Origin: an uncultured Planctomycetota bacterium
GTDB lineage: Bacteria; Planctomycetota; SZUA-567; JAFGNG01
Reading direction: 5' to 3'
NCBI GenBank assembly: GCA_947311175.1
Contig: CAMZKK010000136.1
Coordinates: forward strand, 1-10,917
Length of the DNA: 10,917 nt
Both the position numbers and the translations under genes were made by a program. The notes beneath the pieces are model-generated. The model worked only from the letters and a program-made list of their open reading frames with translations. It was not told where the DNA came from and searched no databases. Shown here in pieces: positions 1 to 7,542 of the stretch. Numbering within the stretch: position 1 is the stretch's first letter; each line of letters starts with the position of its first letter.

Positions 1-581
1 AGATTGATGCATTAGGGCTTGACAGGTCAATAGTTTCTGGTTGGAGCGGATTGTATTCGTTTATTCATAGCTTTATCGAGCCGTTTCAGGTTAAACCGTT
101 TGGTTGGGTTAGTGATCCGTCATTTGCAATGTTTGGTTGTGTTTTACCAATGATTTGGGCAACCTCAGGTCCTGGATGTATTATATATTTAGCTGCGCTA
201 AAAACTGTTCCAGAGGATTTGGTTGAAGCTGCAACCATTGATGGTGCTAGTTTTATTCAAAAAATCAGTTACATCACCTTGCCAAGAGTCAAGTTACTGA
301 TTCTCATTCAGCTAATGGGGGCAATTGTTGGTTCATTACGGGGTGGCACAGATTTTATTATAGCGATGACTAATGGTGGACCAAATGGTGCAACGAGAAC
401 ATTGGGAATGGATATATTTGAGCGTGCATTTACCGAACTTGAATACGGATTAGGTACTGCCATGGGTTGGATTCTTGGTGGTATTATGATTACTATTGCG
501 TGTTATCAAATGATTAAAATGTCTAGTTCAAAATTTAGAACTGCGGGTCAAACTGAAGATGAAAATAACGAAAAAGAATAA
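1..581 (+). CDS. ABC sugar importer permease, MalF type (3' part; 5' end outside window)
   Basis: This is the C-terminal part of an inner-membrane permease of a carbohydrate-type ABC importer. The reading frame is open from base 3 with no stop, and the residues before the first candidate start (TTG at 51) align with the paralogue at 4425-5606: the shared VSGWSGL begins at residue 211 there. The gene therefore enters from the left, with about 200 codons missing, and TTG 51 is not a real start. The EAA coupling loop that docks on the ATPase is visible (EAATIDGAS, then ITLPRVKLL), followed by the GGPNGATRTLGMDIF segment typical of MalF/UgpA-like permeases and a final transmembrane helix. The tail is hydrophilic and acidic. 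It is followed after 54 nt by its MalG-type partner, the same spacing as in the second cassette. The family call is firm; the substrate is unknown. Confidence 0.9.
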   Translation, partial: IDALGLDRSIVSGWSGLYSFIHSFIEPFQVKPFGWVSDPSFAMFGCVLPMIWATSGPGCIIYLAALKTVPEDLVEAATIDGASFIQKISYITLPRVKLLILIQLMGAIVGSLRGGTDFIIAMTNGGPNGATRTLGMDIFERAFTELEYGLGTAMGWILGGIMITIACYQMIKMSSSKFRTAGQTEDENNEKE

Positions 582-635
582 ATATAGACCCAAAACGCTA
601 ATGACCCTTACTTGATTGAAAATGGAGAATAAAAA

Positions 636-2516
636 ATGCCTGTAATAACAAAAATTGAAGCCAAAAGTCTAAAAGGACGGCTCTTTCATGCTGGAATAAT
701 TGTAGCCCTAATTCTTGGCAGCATTACGATGATTTATCCTTTTCTTATAATGATTTCTGGTGCGATGAGAAGCCAAATGGATCAGACTGATTTGGCAATT
801 AAACCCAAATACTTTGATGACGACAATGAACTTAACAGAAAATTTATTGAGTCAAAGTATAATTTTGACTTTGCCTTACTTCGTCAATACCGCAGATGTG
901 GAGACGGTGTTGATTTTCGCAATGTTTCACTCCCTAAAAAAGCAAATAGCAAACTAATTACAGAATGGTTTGATTATTTAAGTAAAAATGAACAACCTGA
1001 TCATTGGCAAATTCTCGGGGGAACACAACACAATGATCCAATAGTTTCTTATGTTTACGATATTTATGTAAATCGATTAAAAAAGATTTATAATAATAAC
1101 CTCAAGGCATTGTGTGATGACTTAGGAATACCGTTTACAACTTGGAATGAGTTAGATTGGCCTGTACCTAAATGGACAAGTTCACGCTATTCTAAAATGA
1201 AATCAAAGGCATTTGATGAATACATTAAACTTATGAGAGAAATGCCTCTTTCATATCGAGCTCCGGTTAATTTAACTACATTATTTTTCGTTAAAAGCAT
1301 ATTTCCTCGTTATGGTGATATTGGAGTGAAAAAATACAATGAAGCCCATAAAGTAAAACTCAATAGCTATAGTGAGTTTTTTATATCGCAAAAAATCCCT
1401 CCTAAGTCTCAACCGGTATTGAGAAAGGAATGGAAAGATTTTGTATTTGACGAGTTAAATCTTAGTTTTGTTCGAAGTGATGCAGCAGATAAAGAATATA
1501 GAGATTACCTCAAGAAAAAATACGAGACAATTAAAAACCTTAATCGTTTTCGTGCCGGCAATGAGGTCGCTTCTTTTTCTAGTATAACTCTACCGAAAGA
1601 AAAAGATTGGGTTGTTGAGTCTCGTAGGACTGACTATGGTGATTTCTTGAAAAGTATTGATGTTGAAAGAATACATTTAGTTGGTCCAGAATTTGGTTGG
1701 CATAAGTATATAATGACCAAATACGGTTCTATGAAAAATTTCAACACCGCAATTGATGAGAATTTTGCCATGTCGAATAATTGTGCAATACCGTTAAATC
1801 ATATTGAGCGAAAATTTGTGGATGAAAATAAGTCTGACTTGAGATGGCGTTATGCCACTAAGAATTTCAGAATTGTTTGGCGTGGAATGGTGTCACAAGG
1901 AACCGCATTCTCCAATACATTTCGTTTTGTAGTGTATGCACTCTTTTTTGCCTTAACGGTTCAACCCCTTGCTGCCTATGCCCTGTCTCGTTTTCAGCCA
2001 AAGGGAACATGGAAAATATTATTTATTTTTGTGGCAACAATGGCATTCCCACCAATGGTAACTACTATTCCTGAGTTTTTGGTGTATAAAAAACTGCATC
2101 TTATAAATACAATTATAGGCTTGGCTATACCAATGAGCATCAACGGATATCTATTGTTCTTGCTGAAGGGATTCTTTGATTCCTTACCAAAACACCTTTA
2201 TGAAGCAGCAACTATTGATGGTGCGTCTGAATTCAGAATGTTTTGGCAAATAACTATGATGATGAGTAAACCTATCTTGGCTGTTGTTGCCCTGCAAACT
2301 TTTGTTGGGGCATGGGCATCTTTCTTAATGCCACTTATCTTCTGTCCGGCAGAGGAAATGCAGGTTCTTTCTGTTTGGGTTCAGCAGTTCCAGTTAGGCT
2401 CCCCAACCAGTGCGGTATTTGCCTGTATTTTGATAGCAAGTATTCCAACATTGGTAATATTTATGTTTGCACAGCGAACAATTATGCGTGGAATTGCCGT
2501 TCCGTCAGAAAAATAA
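636..2516 (+). CDS. ABC sugar importer permease, MalG type, with ~360-residue repeat insertion
   Basis: This is the second transmembrane subunit of cassette A. A GGAG at 624-627 lies 8 nt before the ATG. TM1 is at about residues 18-42. Residues ~50-415 form a hydrophilic insertion predicted to be periplasmic, and a normal MalG core follows: TM helices near 428-450, 460-480, 488-512, 545-568 and 592-613, with the EAA loop at 523-545 (EAATIDGASEFRMFW). The usual Leu-Pro after that loop is Met-Met here. MalG proteins are normally about 280-300 residues, so 626 is more than double. The insertion reads as five degenerate repeats, with aromatic/Leu...(K/R)Y cores near residues 75, 152, 226, 296 and 363. 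It sits where it could contact the binding protein, much as the MalF P2 loop does in E. coli, but that role is inferred. A terminator follows directly. The family is certain; substrate and insertion function are unknown. Confidence 0.93.
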   Translation: MPVITKIEAKSLKGRLFHAGIIVALILGSITMIYPFLIMISGAMRSQMDQTDLAIKPKYFDDDNELNRKFIESKYNFDFALLRQYRRCGDGVDFRNVSLPKKANSKLITEWFDYLSKNEQPDHWQILGGTQHNDPIVSYVYDIYVNRLKKIYNNNLKALCDDLGIPFTTWNELDWPVPKWTSSRYSKMKSKAFDEYIKLMREMPLSYRAPVNLTTLFFVKSIFPRYGDIGVKKYNEAHKVKLNSYSEFFISQKIPPKSQPVLRKEWKDFVFDELNLSFVRSDAADKEYRDYLKKKYETIKNLNRFRAGNEVASFSSITLPKEKDWVVESRRTDYGDFLKSIDVERIHLVGPEFGWHKYIMTKYGSMKNFNTAIDENFAMSNNCAIPLNHIERKFVDENKSDLRWRYATKNFRIVWRGMVSQGTAFSNTFRFVVYALFFALTVQPLAAYALSRFQPKGTWKILFIFVATMAFPPMVTTIPEFLVYKKLHLINTIIGLAIPMSINGYLLFLLKGFFDSLPKHLYEAATIDGASEFRMFWQITMMMSKPILAVVALQTFVGAWASFLMPLIFCPAEEMQVLSVWVQQFQLGSPTSAVFACILIASIPTLVIFMFAQRTIMRGIAVPSEK

Positions 2517-2529
2517 TTATTGTTTATTT

Positions 2530-2560
2530 AGGCGGAGGTTGATAAAATCCTCCGCCTTTC
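2530..2560 (+). terminator. Rho-independent terminator after cassette A
   Basis: GGCGGAGG (2531-2538) pairs perfectly with CCTCCGCC (2549-2556), with one more A-T pair at the base and a 10-nt loop, followed by TTTCT. It lies 14 nt after the stop codon of the MalG-type permease. It should end the first cassette's transcript, so the SBP gene downstream needs its own promoter. Confidence 0.85.
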
Positions 2561-2592
2561 TAACAGTAGTTATGAATTTAAGATTCGCAGAT

Positions 2593-2690
2593 GGAATTTA
2601 GGCTCATTGTTAATTGTTATGTCCGAAAAGGGCACATGCTTCTTAATTTTTAATTAAATTCCGCACTAAATTCGGAATTTAGGTTAAACC
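2593..2690 (+). repeat. Intergenic palindromic repeat, copy A
   Basis: This AT-rich stretch fills most of the gap before the SBP gene. It holds two direct copies of GGAATTTAGG (2593-2602 and 2674-2683) and an inverted pair AAATTCCG (2656-2663) / CGGAATTT (2673-2680). Its right half (2642-2682), reverse-complemented, matches copy B at 7543-7590 apart from a 7-nt indel and a variable loop. Its GAAAAGGGCACATGC and right end resemble copy C at 9246-9299. There is no coding potential. The boundaries are approximate. Confidence 0.6.
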
Positions 2691-2714
2691 ATGTATAATT
2701 AAAAAGGAGTAACG

Positions 2715-4421
2715 ATGAAGAGATATATCTTATCTTCCCTTTGTGTGATACTTGCATTATGCTTTCTGATTAAACATCCCTCGAGCATTTATGCCTCTGA
2801 AGAAAAAATAACGTTACGGATAGATAAGCTTCCTCTGCCTGGTCAGACCAGCGTGCAAAGTAAAATTGGACGCATAATTATAAAAGAATTTTCCAAGAAA
2901 TACCCGCAATACATACTTAAACCCTTTCACTTTGCAACTCCTTCCGGCGGGAATGATCAAGGTTCATTGATGGCTATTGCAAGCGGTCTTCCCCCTCATG
3001 GTATTTATGTTAATTTCAGACAATCCTCGACCTACATTGATCATAAATTTTTATCTCCAATTGAGATTTTGTTAGCAAGAGTTTTGAGTGACAATCCTGC
3101 GGTTAGAGAAGTTACTGTTGATAACGAGTGGAAAGAAAATCCTACTAAAGAAGAAATTAAAAAGGCGTTACTTGTTTTAAAATCAGAAATCATCAGTTCT
3201 GTATGGCCTGTTACCTATCGGGCATCTCCAACAATCACTGATGAAGCGTCAAAGCAAAAACATGTTTGGTTTCTTCCGTTTAATTCATTAGTAAGAACCC
3301 TTATCTATCGTAAAGATTTATTTCAACACGCAGGTCTTGATCCGCAAGTACCACCGAAAACATGGGACGAATATATTTATTATTGTCGAAAAATAATGGC
3401 AATAAAAAGATGTTACGGCACTGTTATAAATAGAGGTGGGAGTGTAAGCTGGGGTGCGTATAGCTTTATGGTATCAAATGGGGTTAAGTATATAGATAGA
3501 GGAAAAGATGGAATGTGGCGTGCCTCTCTTAATACCAACGCGGCAGCGGAATCAATTTATTTTATCCTTCGTTTGTGTAGTGAAAAGTTTAAAGTTGGTG
3601 AAAATAACGAAATATATACTAGGGATATGAAGGATTACAAAAGCATAAAAGGTAGAGAGCTTACCGGTTGTGCCTATGCACCACTTGGGGGTGGAGACAC
3701 CACACGAATGTGGGATATGGGGCAAATCGGTATGAAGGATACCTATCTGAATTTTAGAAACATCAAGTTTGACCCTTCACTAACGGCAGTTGCTCCCGTC
3801 CCAAAATCACCTACCGGAAAAGGAGCTGGAGAAATAAATGCAGCATCTATGGGGGTATTTGCCGGGTCTCCTAAAGAGGTTCAATTGGGGGTTATGAGAT
3901 ATCTGTGGTTTAGAAACAGCCGAGCAATGAAAAAGAAGTTTGTTGATGTTATGGTAAATAATGGCTTTGGTAAATTTCTAAACCATAAAATTCTTGCAGA
4001 TTTTGGATATGATGACATTGTCAAAACAATACCGGAATCATTGAAAAAAACTGTCGATTATTCGTTTAAAAACGGAGTTCCTGAACCCTACGGAAAAAAT
4101 ACTCAACAAATCTACCACAAGGTTTCCATTCCAATCAACTGGGCATTGAATAGACCCGAGCTTCTTGAATTGCCAAAAGAAAATGCAATTGCTAAAATAA
4201 AGGCCCAATTAGATATTGCTGCGGCACGAATTGATACATTCATGCTGAAACAACTTACGCCAAAACAGCAGAAAAAACGTGATTTTTGGAGTAAGATAAT
4301 GTTGCTTATCCTTTTAGGGATTTTTACAGCCAGTTTCATGTGGGCATGGCGTCACTTTAAAAAACAAGAAAAATTAATGGGGTTACAAGAAGTAAGATAT
4401 AGTAAATTCTACAAGGCATAG
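2715..4421 (+). CDS. Extracellular solute-binding protein, family 1-like, with C-terminal membrane anchor
   Basis: This is the ligand-receptor subunit of the second ABC importer, probably for a sugar or oligosaccharide. AGGAG at 2705-2709 lies 5 nt before the ATG. Residues 1-27 look like a Sec signal peptide (MKR, a hydrophobic stretch, possible cleavage after SIYA); there is no lipobox. The mature part has family-1 SBP features: a KEFSKKYPQY segment near 57-66, LMAIASGLPP near 85-94, and a motif near 197-225 in which YRKDLFQHAGLD is followed by PPKTWDEY. Unusually, residues ~526-545 form a transmembrane helix followed by a basic tail (RHFKKQEK), so the SBP is tethered to the membrane from its C-terminus. 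At 568 residues it is longer than the usual 400-450. It ends in TAG, and the permease starts 3 nt later in the same frame. Function class is firm; ligand unknown. Confidence 0.9.
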   Translation: MKRYILSSLCVILALCFLIKHPSSIYASEEKITLRIDKLPLPGQTSVQSKIGRIIIKEFSKKYPQYILKPFHFATPSGGNDQGSLMAIASGLPPHGIYVNFRQSSTYIDHKFLSPIEILLARVLSDNPAVREVTVDNEWKENPTKEEIKKALLVLKSEIISSVWPVTYRASPTITDEASKQKHVWFLPFNSLVRTLIYRKDLFQHAGLDPQVPPKTWDEYIYYCRKIMAIKRCYGTVINRGGSVSWGAYSFMVSNGVKYIDRGKDGMWRASLNTNAAAESIYFILRLCSEKFKVGENNEIYTRDMKDYKSIKGRELTGCAYAPLGGGDTTRMWDMGQIGMKDTYLNFRNIKFDPSLTAVAPVPKSPTGKGAGEINAASMGVFAGSPKEVQLGVMRYLWFRNSRAMKKKFVDVMVNNGFGKFLNHKILADFGYDDIVKTIPESLKKTVDYSFKNGVPEPYGKNTQQIYHKVSIPINWALNRPELLELPKENAIAKIKAQLDIAAARIDTFMLKQLTPKQQKKRDFWSKIMLLILLGIFTASFMWAWRHFKKQEKLMGLQEVRYSKFYKA

Positions 4422-4427
4422 TTAATG
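4419..4427 (+). other. In-frame amber junction between SBP and permease
   Basis: The codons here read TAG (4419-4421), TTA, ATG (4425-4427). The upstream and downstream genes are in the same frame, so the only thing separating them is this TAG, the only TAG used as a stop among the genes seen here (the other eight visible ends are seven TAA and one TGA). AAGG at 4412-4415 could act as a weak ribosome binding site for the ATG, allowing ordinary coupled reinitiation. Readthrough would give a ~963-residue SBP-permease fusion. Confidence 0.8.
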
Positions 4428-5606
4428 ATGCTTCCCGGGTTATTCCTGCTGTTTTTCATTAATTATTTGCCTCTTATCTTGGGTGCTCCCATCGCATTTA
4501 TGCGATATGAATTTGTTGCTGATTCTACTTTTGTTGGGGTGCAAAATTTTTCTTCCATTCTTTATGATACAAGATTTTGGGATTCAATATGGAAAACATT
4601 TTATTACGCAATTCTTGTGGTTGGTCTTGGATTTTGGCCACCTATATTGCTGGCAATAATGTTAGATGAGGTGCCAACTAATACCTTGAAATATATCTAT
4701 AGAACGATTTTCTATCTACCGACAATTGTTAGTGGTATCATCATGGTATTTTTGTGGAAACAGCTCTACAACCCATCTGAGGATGGATTTCTTAATCAAA
4801 TCATTATGTCGGTCAACACCTTTGGGCCTGTGGCAGCAACTGTCGTAAAGTTAATCTTAATTACATTCTGGTTGTCATTGGTAGGTTTTGTTATCTACTG
4901 TTTCTTTAAATTAAAAGAATTGAGCATTCCTGTAAGAGGAGCTATTCTTGCCTTTGCTTGTGCCTTGATTGTGGTGACGGTTTCTCCCTTTATTGATGCT
5001 TGGATTGGTCCATCTGACCTTATTATTGAAGCAAGAAATTTGGTTAAATCAGAGGTTAGTGGTTGGAGTGGGCTACTTGCATTTTTAACTAATTTTTACG
5101 GGACTTTTGATGTTAAAGCCTTTGGGTGGGTTAGTGATGCAAGTTTTGCAATGTTTGGATGTGTCCTTCCAATGGTTTGGGCTGGTGCTGGTCCGGGATG
5201 TATCATCTATCTCGCTGCTTTAAAAACTGTCCCTGAAGACCTTGTTGAAGCAGCAACAATTGATGGGGCAAGCTTTATTCAAAAAATAAGTTATATAACT
5301 CTACCAAGGGTTAAATTGTTGATTCTGATTCAATTAATGGGGGCGATTGTTGGAGCTTTGCGTGGAGGAACAAACTTTATTATTGCAATGACCAATGGCG
5401 GTCCTAATGGTGCAACTCGAACATTGGGAATGGATATCTTTGAAAGAGCATTTACTGAATTAGAATATGGCGTAGGTAGTGCGATGGGCTGGATTCTCGG
5501 TGGAATTATGATTGTAATTTCATGCTACCAAATGATTCGGATGTCACAATCTAAATTCAGAACAGCAGATCAAGCAGAAAGAGAAAAAAACGACAACAAG
5601 CAATAA
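4425..5606 (+). CDS. ABC sugar importer permease, MalF type, with extra transmembrane hairpin
   Basis: This is the first transmembrane subunit of cassette B. The protein starts right at the conserved LPGLFLLFF of TM1, with almost none of the basic cytoplasmic N-tail usual in MalF-like permeases. FVGVQNF (36-42), the YRTIFYLPTIVSG segment (92-104) and the EAA loop (275-283, then ITLPRVKLL) are typical. Between residues ~130 and ~230 there is an additional segment containing two hydrophobic helices (about 134-162 and 171-192), placed between the GFLNQ motif and FGWVSD, which lie close together in ordinary family members. That explains the length of 393 against the usual ~290-300. A second in-frame ATG lies directly after the first. 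It is 3 nt after the SBP stop and in the same frame, and 54 nt before the MalG-type gene. Family certain; substrate unknown. Confidence 0.92.
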   Translation: MMLPGLFLLFFINYLPLILGAPIAFMRYEFVADSTFVGVQNFSSILYDTRFWDSIWKTFYYAILVVGLGFWPPILLAIMLDEVPTNTLKYIYRTIFYLPTIVSGIIMVFLWKQLYNPSEDGFLNQIIMSVNTFGPVAATVVKLILITFWLSLVGFVIYCFFKLKELSIPVRGAILAFACALIVVTVSPFIDAWIGPSDLIIEARNLVKSEVSGWSGLLAFLTNFYGTFDVKAFGWVSDASFAMFGCVLPMVWAGAGPGCIIYLAALKTVPEDLVEAATIDGASFIQKISYITLPRVKLLILIQLMGAIVGALRGGTNFIIAMTNGGPNGATRTLGMDIFERAFTELEYGVGSAMGWILGGIMIVISCYQMIRMSQSKFRTADQAEREKNDNKQ

Positions 5607-5660
5607 CCTACTTCTAACAATTGGATTATAATAAAATAGTTAATCGCTGGAGAATAACAC

Positions 5661-7541
5661 ATGCCCGTACTTACAAAAATTGAAGCTAAGAGCCCAAAAG
5701 GAAAGCTATTTCATCTTGCAATTATCGTCGCATTGTTTGTTGGAAGCGTTACCATGATTTATCCTTTTCTCTTGATGTTTTCAAGTGCAATGCGAAGCAA
5801 AATGGATGAGAAGGATATGAGTATTGTTCCTGTTTTTTTGAAAGATGACGATGAGCTAAATCGAAAATTTCTTGAAACCAAATATGATTTTAATTTTGTA
5901 ACTGCACGAAATTATAGAAGAGTTGGTAAAGGCATAGATTTCAAAAATATTGCAATTCCTGCAAAAGCCAACAAGTCACTTGCTGCAGAGTGGACCAAAT
6001 TTATTAAAAAAAATAAACTTCCTAATCATTGGCAAGTCCTTGGCGGAACATTGCATTATGGACCGGTAGTTTCTCAAGTTTATGATATCTATTTAAAAAG
6101 AGTAAAGAAGGCATATAACAATGATCTAAAAAGTCTATGTGAAGAATTAGGAATACCATTTGCTGTATGGGATGAATTTGATTGGGGGATTCCTCTATGG
6201 ACCAGCACAAGGTATTCGGTAATGAAGTCAAAGGCAATGGATGAGTATATAAAGTTAATGAATGAATTGCCATTGGCATATCGCAGTCCAATTAACCTAA
6301 CAACTACATTTCTGACAAATGTAATCTTTATTAAATATGGTAATACTAATGTTACTAAATATAATTTAGCTCATAAAATTAAAATTAAAAATTATGACGA
6401 ATTTCAATTACCACAAAAAATTCCTCCTAAAACTCAACCTTGCTTGCGTGAGGAATGGAAGGATTTTGTGTTTAATTCCATTAATGTAAGTTTTGTAAGA
6501 AGTGACGCCTCCGATGAAGAATACCAGTCATATCTTAAAAAAACTTATAAGAGTATAGATAAATTAAATCATTATCGGATTGGGTTTGAGGTTAAAGATT
6601 TTACAGATATTTCGTTGCCTAAAGATGACGAGTGGATTACATCTACCATTCGTTTTGATTATGAAAATTTTTTAAAGCAAATTGACATTGAAAGGATATA
6701 TCTTGTTGGGCCGGAATTTATGTGGCAAAAATATCTTGCCCGTAAATATAAATCTGTCAAACAGCTTAATTCTGCATTAAATACGAATTATATGGCAATT
6801 AAAGATTGCACAATGCCTATTAGTCATATTGAAAAATTGTATGTTGATAGCCATAAATCAGAATTAAGAAAGAGGTATGCCCTTCGTAATTTTAAAGTTG
6901 TATGGAAGGGCGCGGTTTCACAGGGACCTGCTGTTAAAAATACATTGCTGTATGTTTTCTATGCACTACTTTTTGCTCTTACCGTTCAGCCTTTGGCTGC
7001 TTATGCCCTTTCTCGTTATCAACCGAGAGGGATGTGGAAAATCTTATTTATCTTTGTTGCTACAATGGCGTTCCCACCAATGGTAACAACCATACCGATG
7101 TTCTTGATTTACAAAAAATTACATTTGATTAATACCATTGTAGGATTGGCTTTGCCGGTGTGTATTAACGGATATTTGCTATTTTTGTTAATAGGATTTT
7201 TTGACTCTCTTCCTAAGCACTTCTATGAGGCAGCTACGATTGATGGAGCTTCTGAATTTAGAATGTTCTGGCAGATAACGATGATGATGAGTAAGCCTAT
7301 TTTGGCAGTAGTTGCCCTCCAAACATTTATTGGGGTTTGGGCATCATTTATGATGCCACTTATTTTCGCTCCGGCAGAAGAAAAACAAGTTCTTGCCGTT
7401 TGGGTTCATCAGTTCCAGCTTGACGCCCCAACAAGTGCGGTATTTGCCTGTATCTTAATTGCAAGTATCCCAACGATGGTAATCTTTATGTTTGCCCAAA
7501 GAACAATTATGCGTGGTATCGCCGTACCATCTGAAAAATAA
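5661..7541 (+). CDS. ABC sugar importer permease, MalG type, with ~360-residue repeat insertion (second copy)
   Basis: This is the paralogue of the protein at 636-2516, also exactly 626 residues and alignable without gaps. GGAG at 5649-5652 lies 8 nt before the ATG. It has the same layout: TM1 ~18-42, hydrophilic insertion ~50-415 with five repeats, then the MalG core with the EAA loop at 523-545. Counting by eye, residues 51-410 are about 56% identical to the first copy and 421-626 about 86%. The repeats keep a (K/R)Y or Y anchor near 75, 152, 226, 296 and 363; R4 and R5 are the clearest (YLKKTYKSIDKLN and YLARKYKSVKQLN). It probably forms one importer with the two genes before it, using an ATPase encoded elsewhere. 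The faster change of the insertion fits a role in recognising a different SBP or ligand, which is inference. Confidence 0.93.
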   Translation: MPVLTKIEAKSPKGKLFHLAIIVALFVGSVTMIYPFLLMFSSAMRSKMDEKDMSIVPVFLKDDDELNRKFLETKYDFNFVTARNYRRVGKGIDFKNIAIPAKANKSLAAEWTKFIKKNKLPNHWQVLGGTLHYGPVVSQVYDIYLKRVKKAYNNDLKSLCEELGIPFAVWDEFDWGIPLWTSTRYSVMKSKAMDEYIKLMNELPLAYRSPINLTTTFLTNVIFIKYGNTNVTKYNLAHKIKIKNYDEFQLPQKIPPKTQPCLREEWKDFVFNSINVSFVRSDASDEEYQSYLKKTYKSIDKLNHYRIGFEVKDFTDISLPKDDEWITSTIRFDYENFLKQIDIERIYLVGPEFMWQKYLARKYKSVKQLNSALNTNYMAIKDCTMPISHIEKLYVDSHKSELRKRYALRNFKVVWKGAVSQGPAVKNTLLYVFYALLFALTVQPLAAYALSRYQPRGMWKILFIFVATMAFPPMVTTIPMFLIYKKLHLINTIVGLALPVCINGYLLFLLIGFFDSLPKHFYEAATIDGASEFRMFWQITMMMSKPILAVVALQTFIGVWASFMMPLIFAPAEEKQVLAVWVHQFQLDAPTSAVFACILIASIPTMVIFMFAQRTIMRGIAVPSEK

Positions 7542-7542
7542 A

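Noticed and set aside
51..53. TTG start of a short permease at 51
   Set aside because: The frame is open to the window edge and the upstream residues align with the paralogue, so this is an internal codon.
1877..2542. Short plus-strand frames overlapping the first MalG-type gene
   Set aside because: They are out-of-frame shadows of the conserved membrane core with no independent signals.
2694..2699. Perfect TATAAT upstream of the SBP gene as its promoter -10
   Set aside because: Transcription would start at about 2706, inside the AGGAG ribosome binding site, and the -35 position (TTCGGA at 2671-2676) is poor. The real promoter is probably further upstream and I cannot place it.
2760..2800. 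Lipoprotein signal in the SBP (Cys at residues 10 and 16)
   Set aside because: The residue before each Cys is Leu, not Gly/Ala/Ser, so no lipobox is present.
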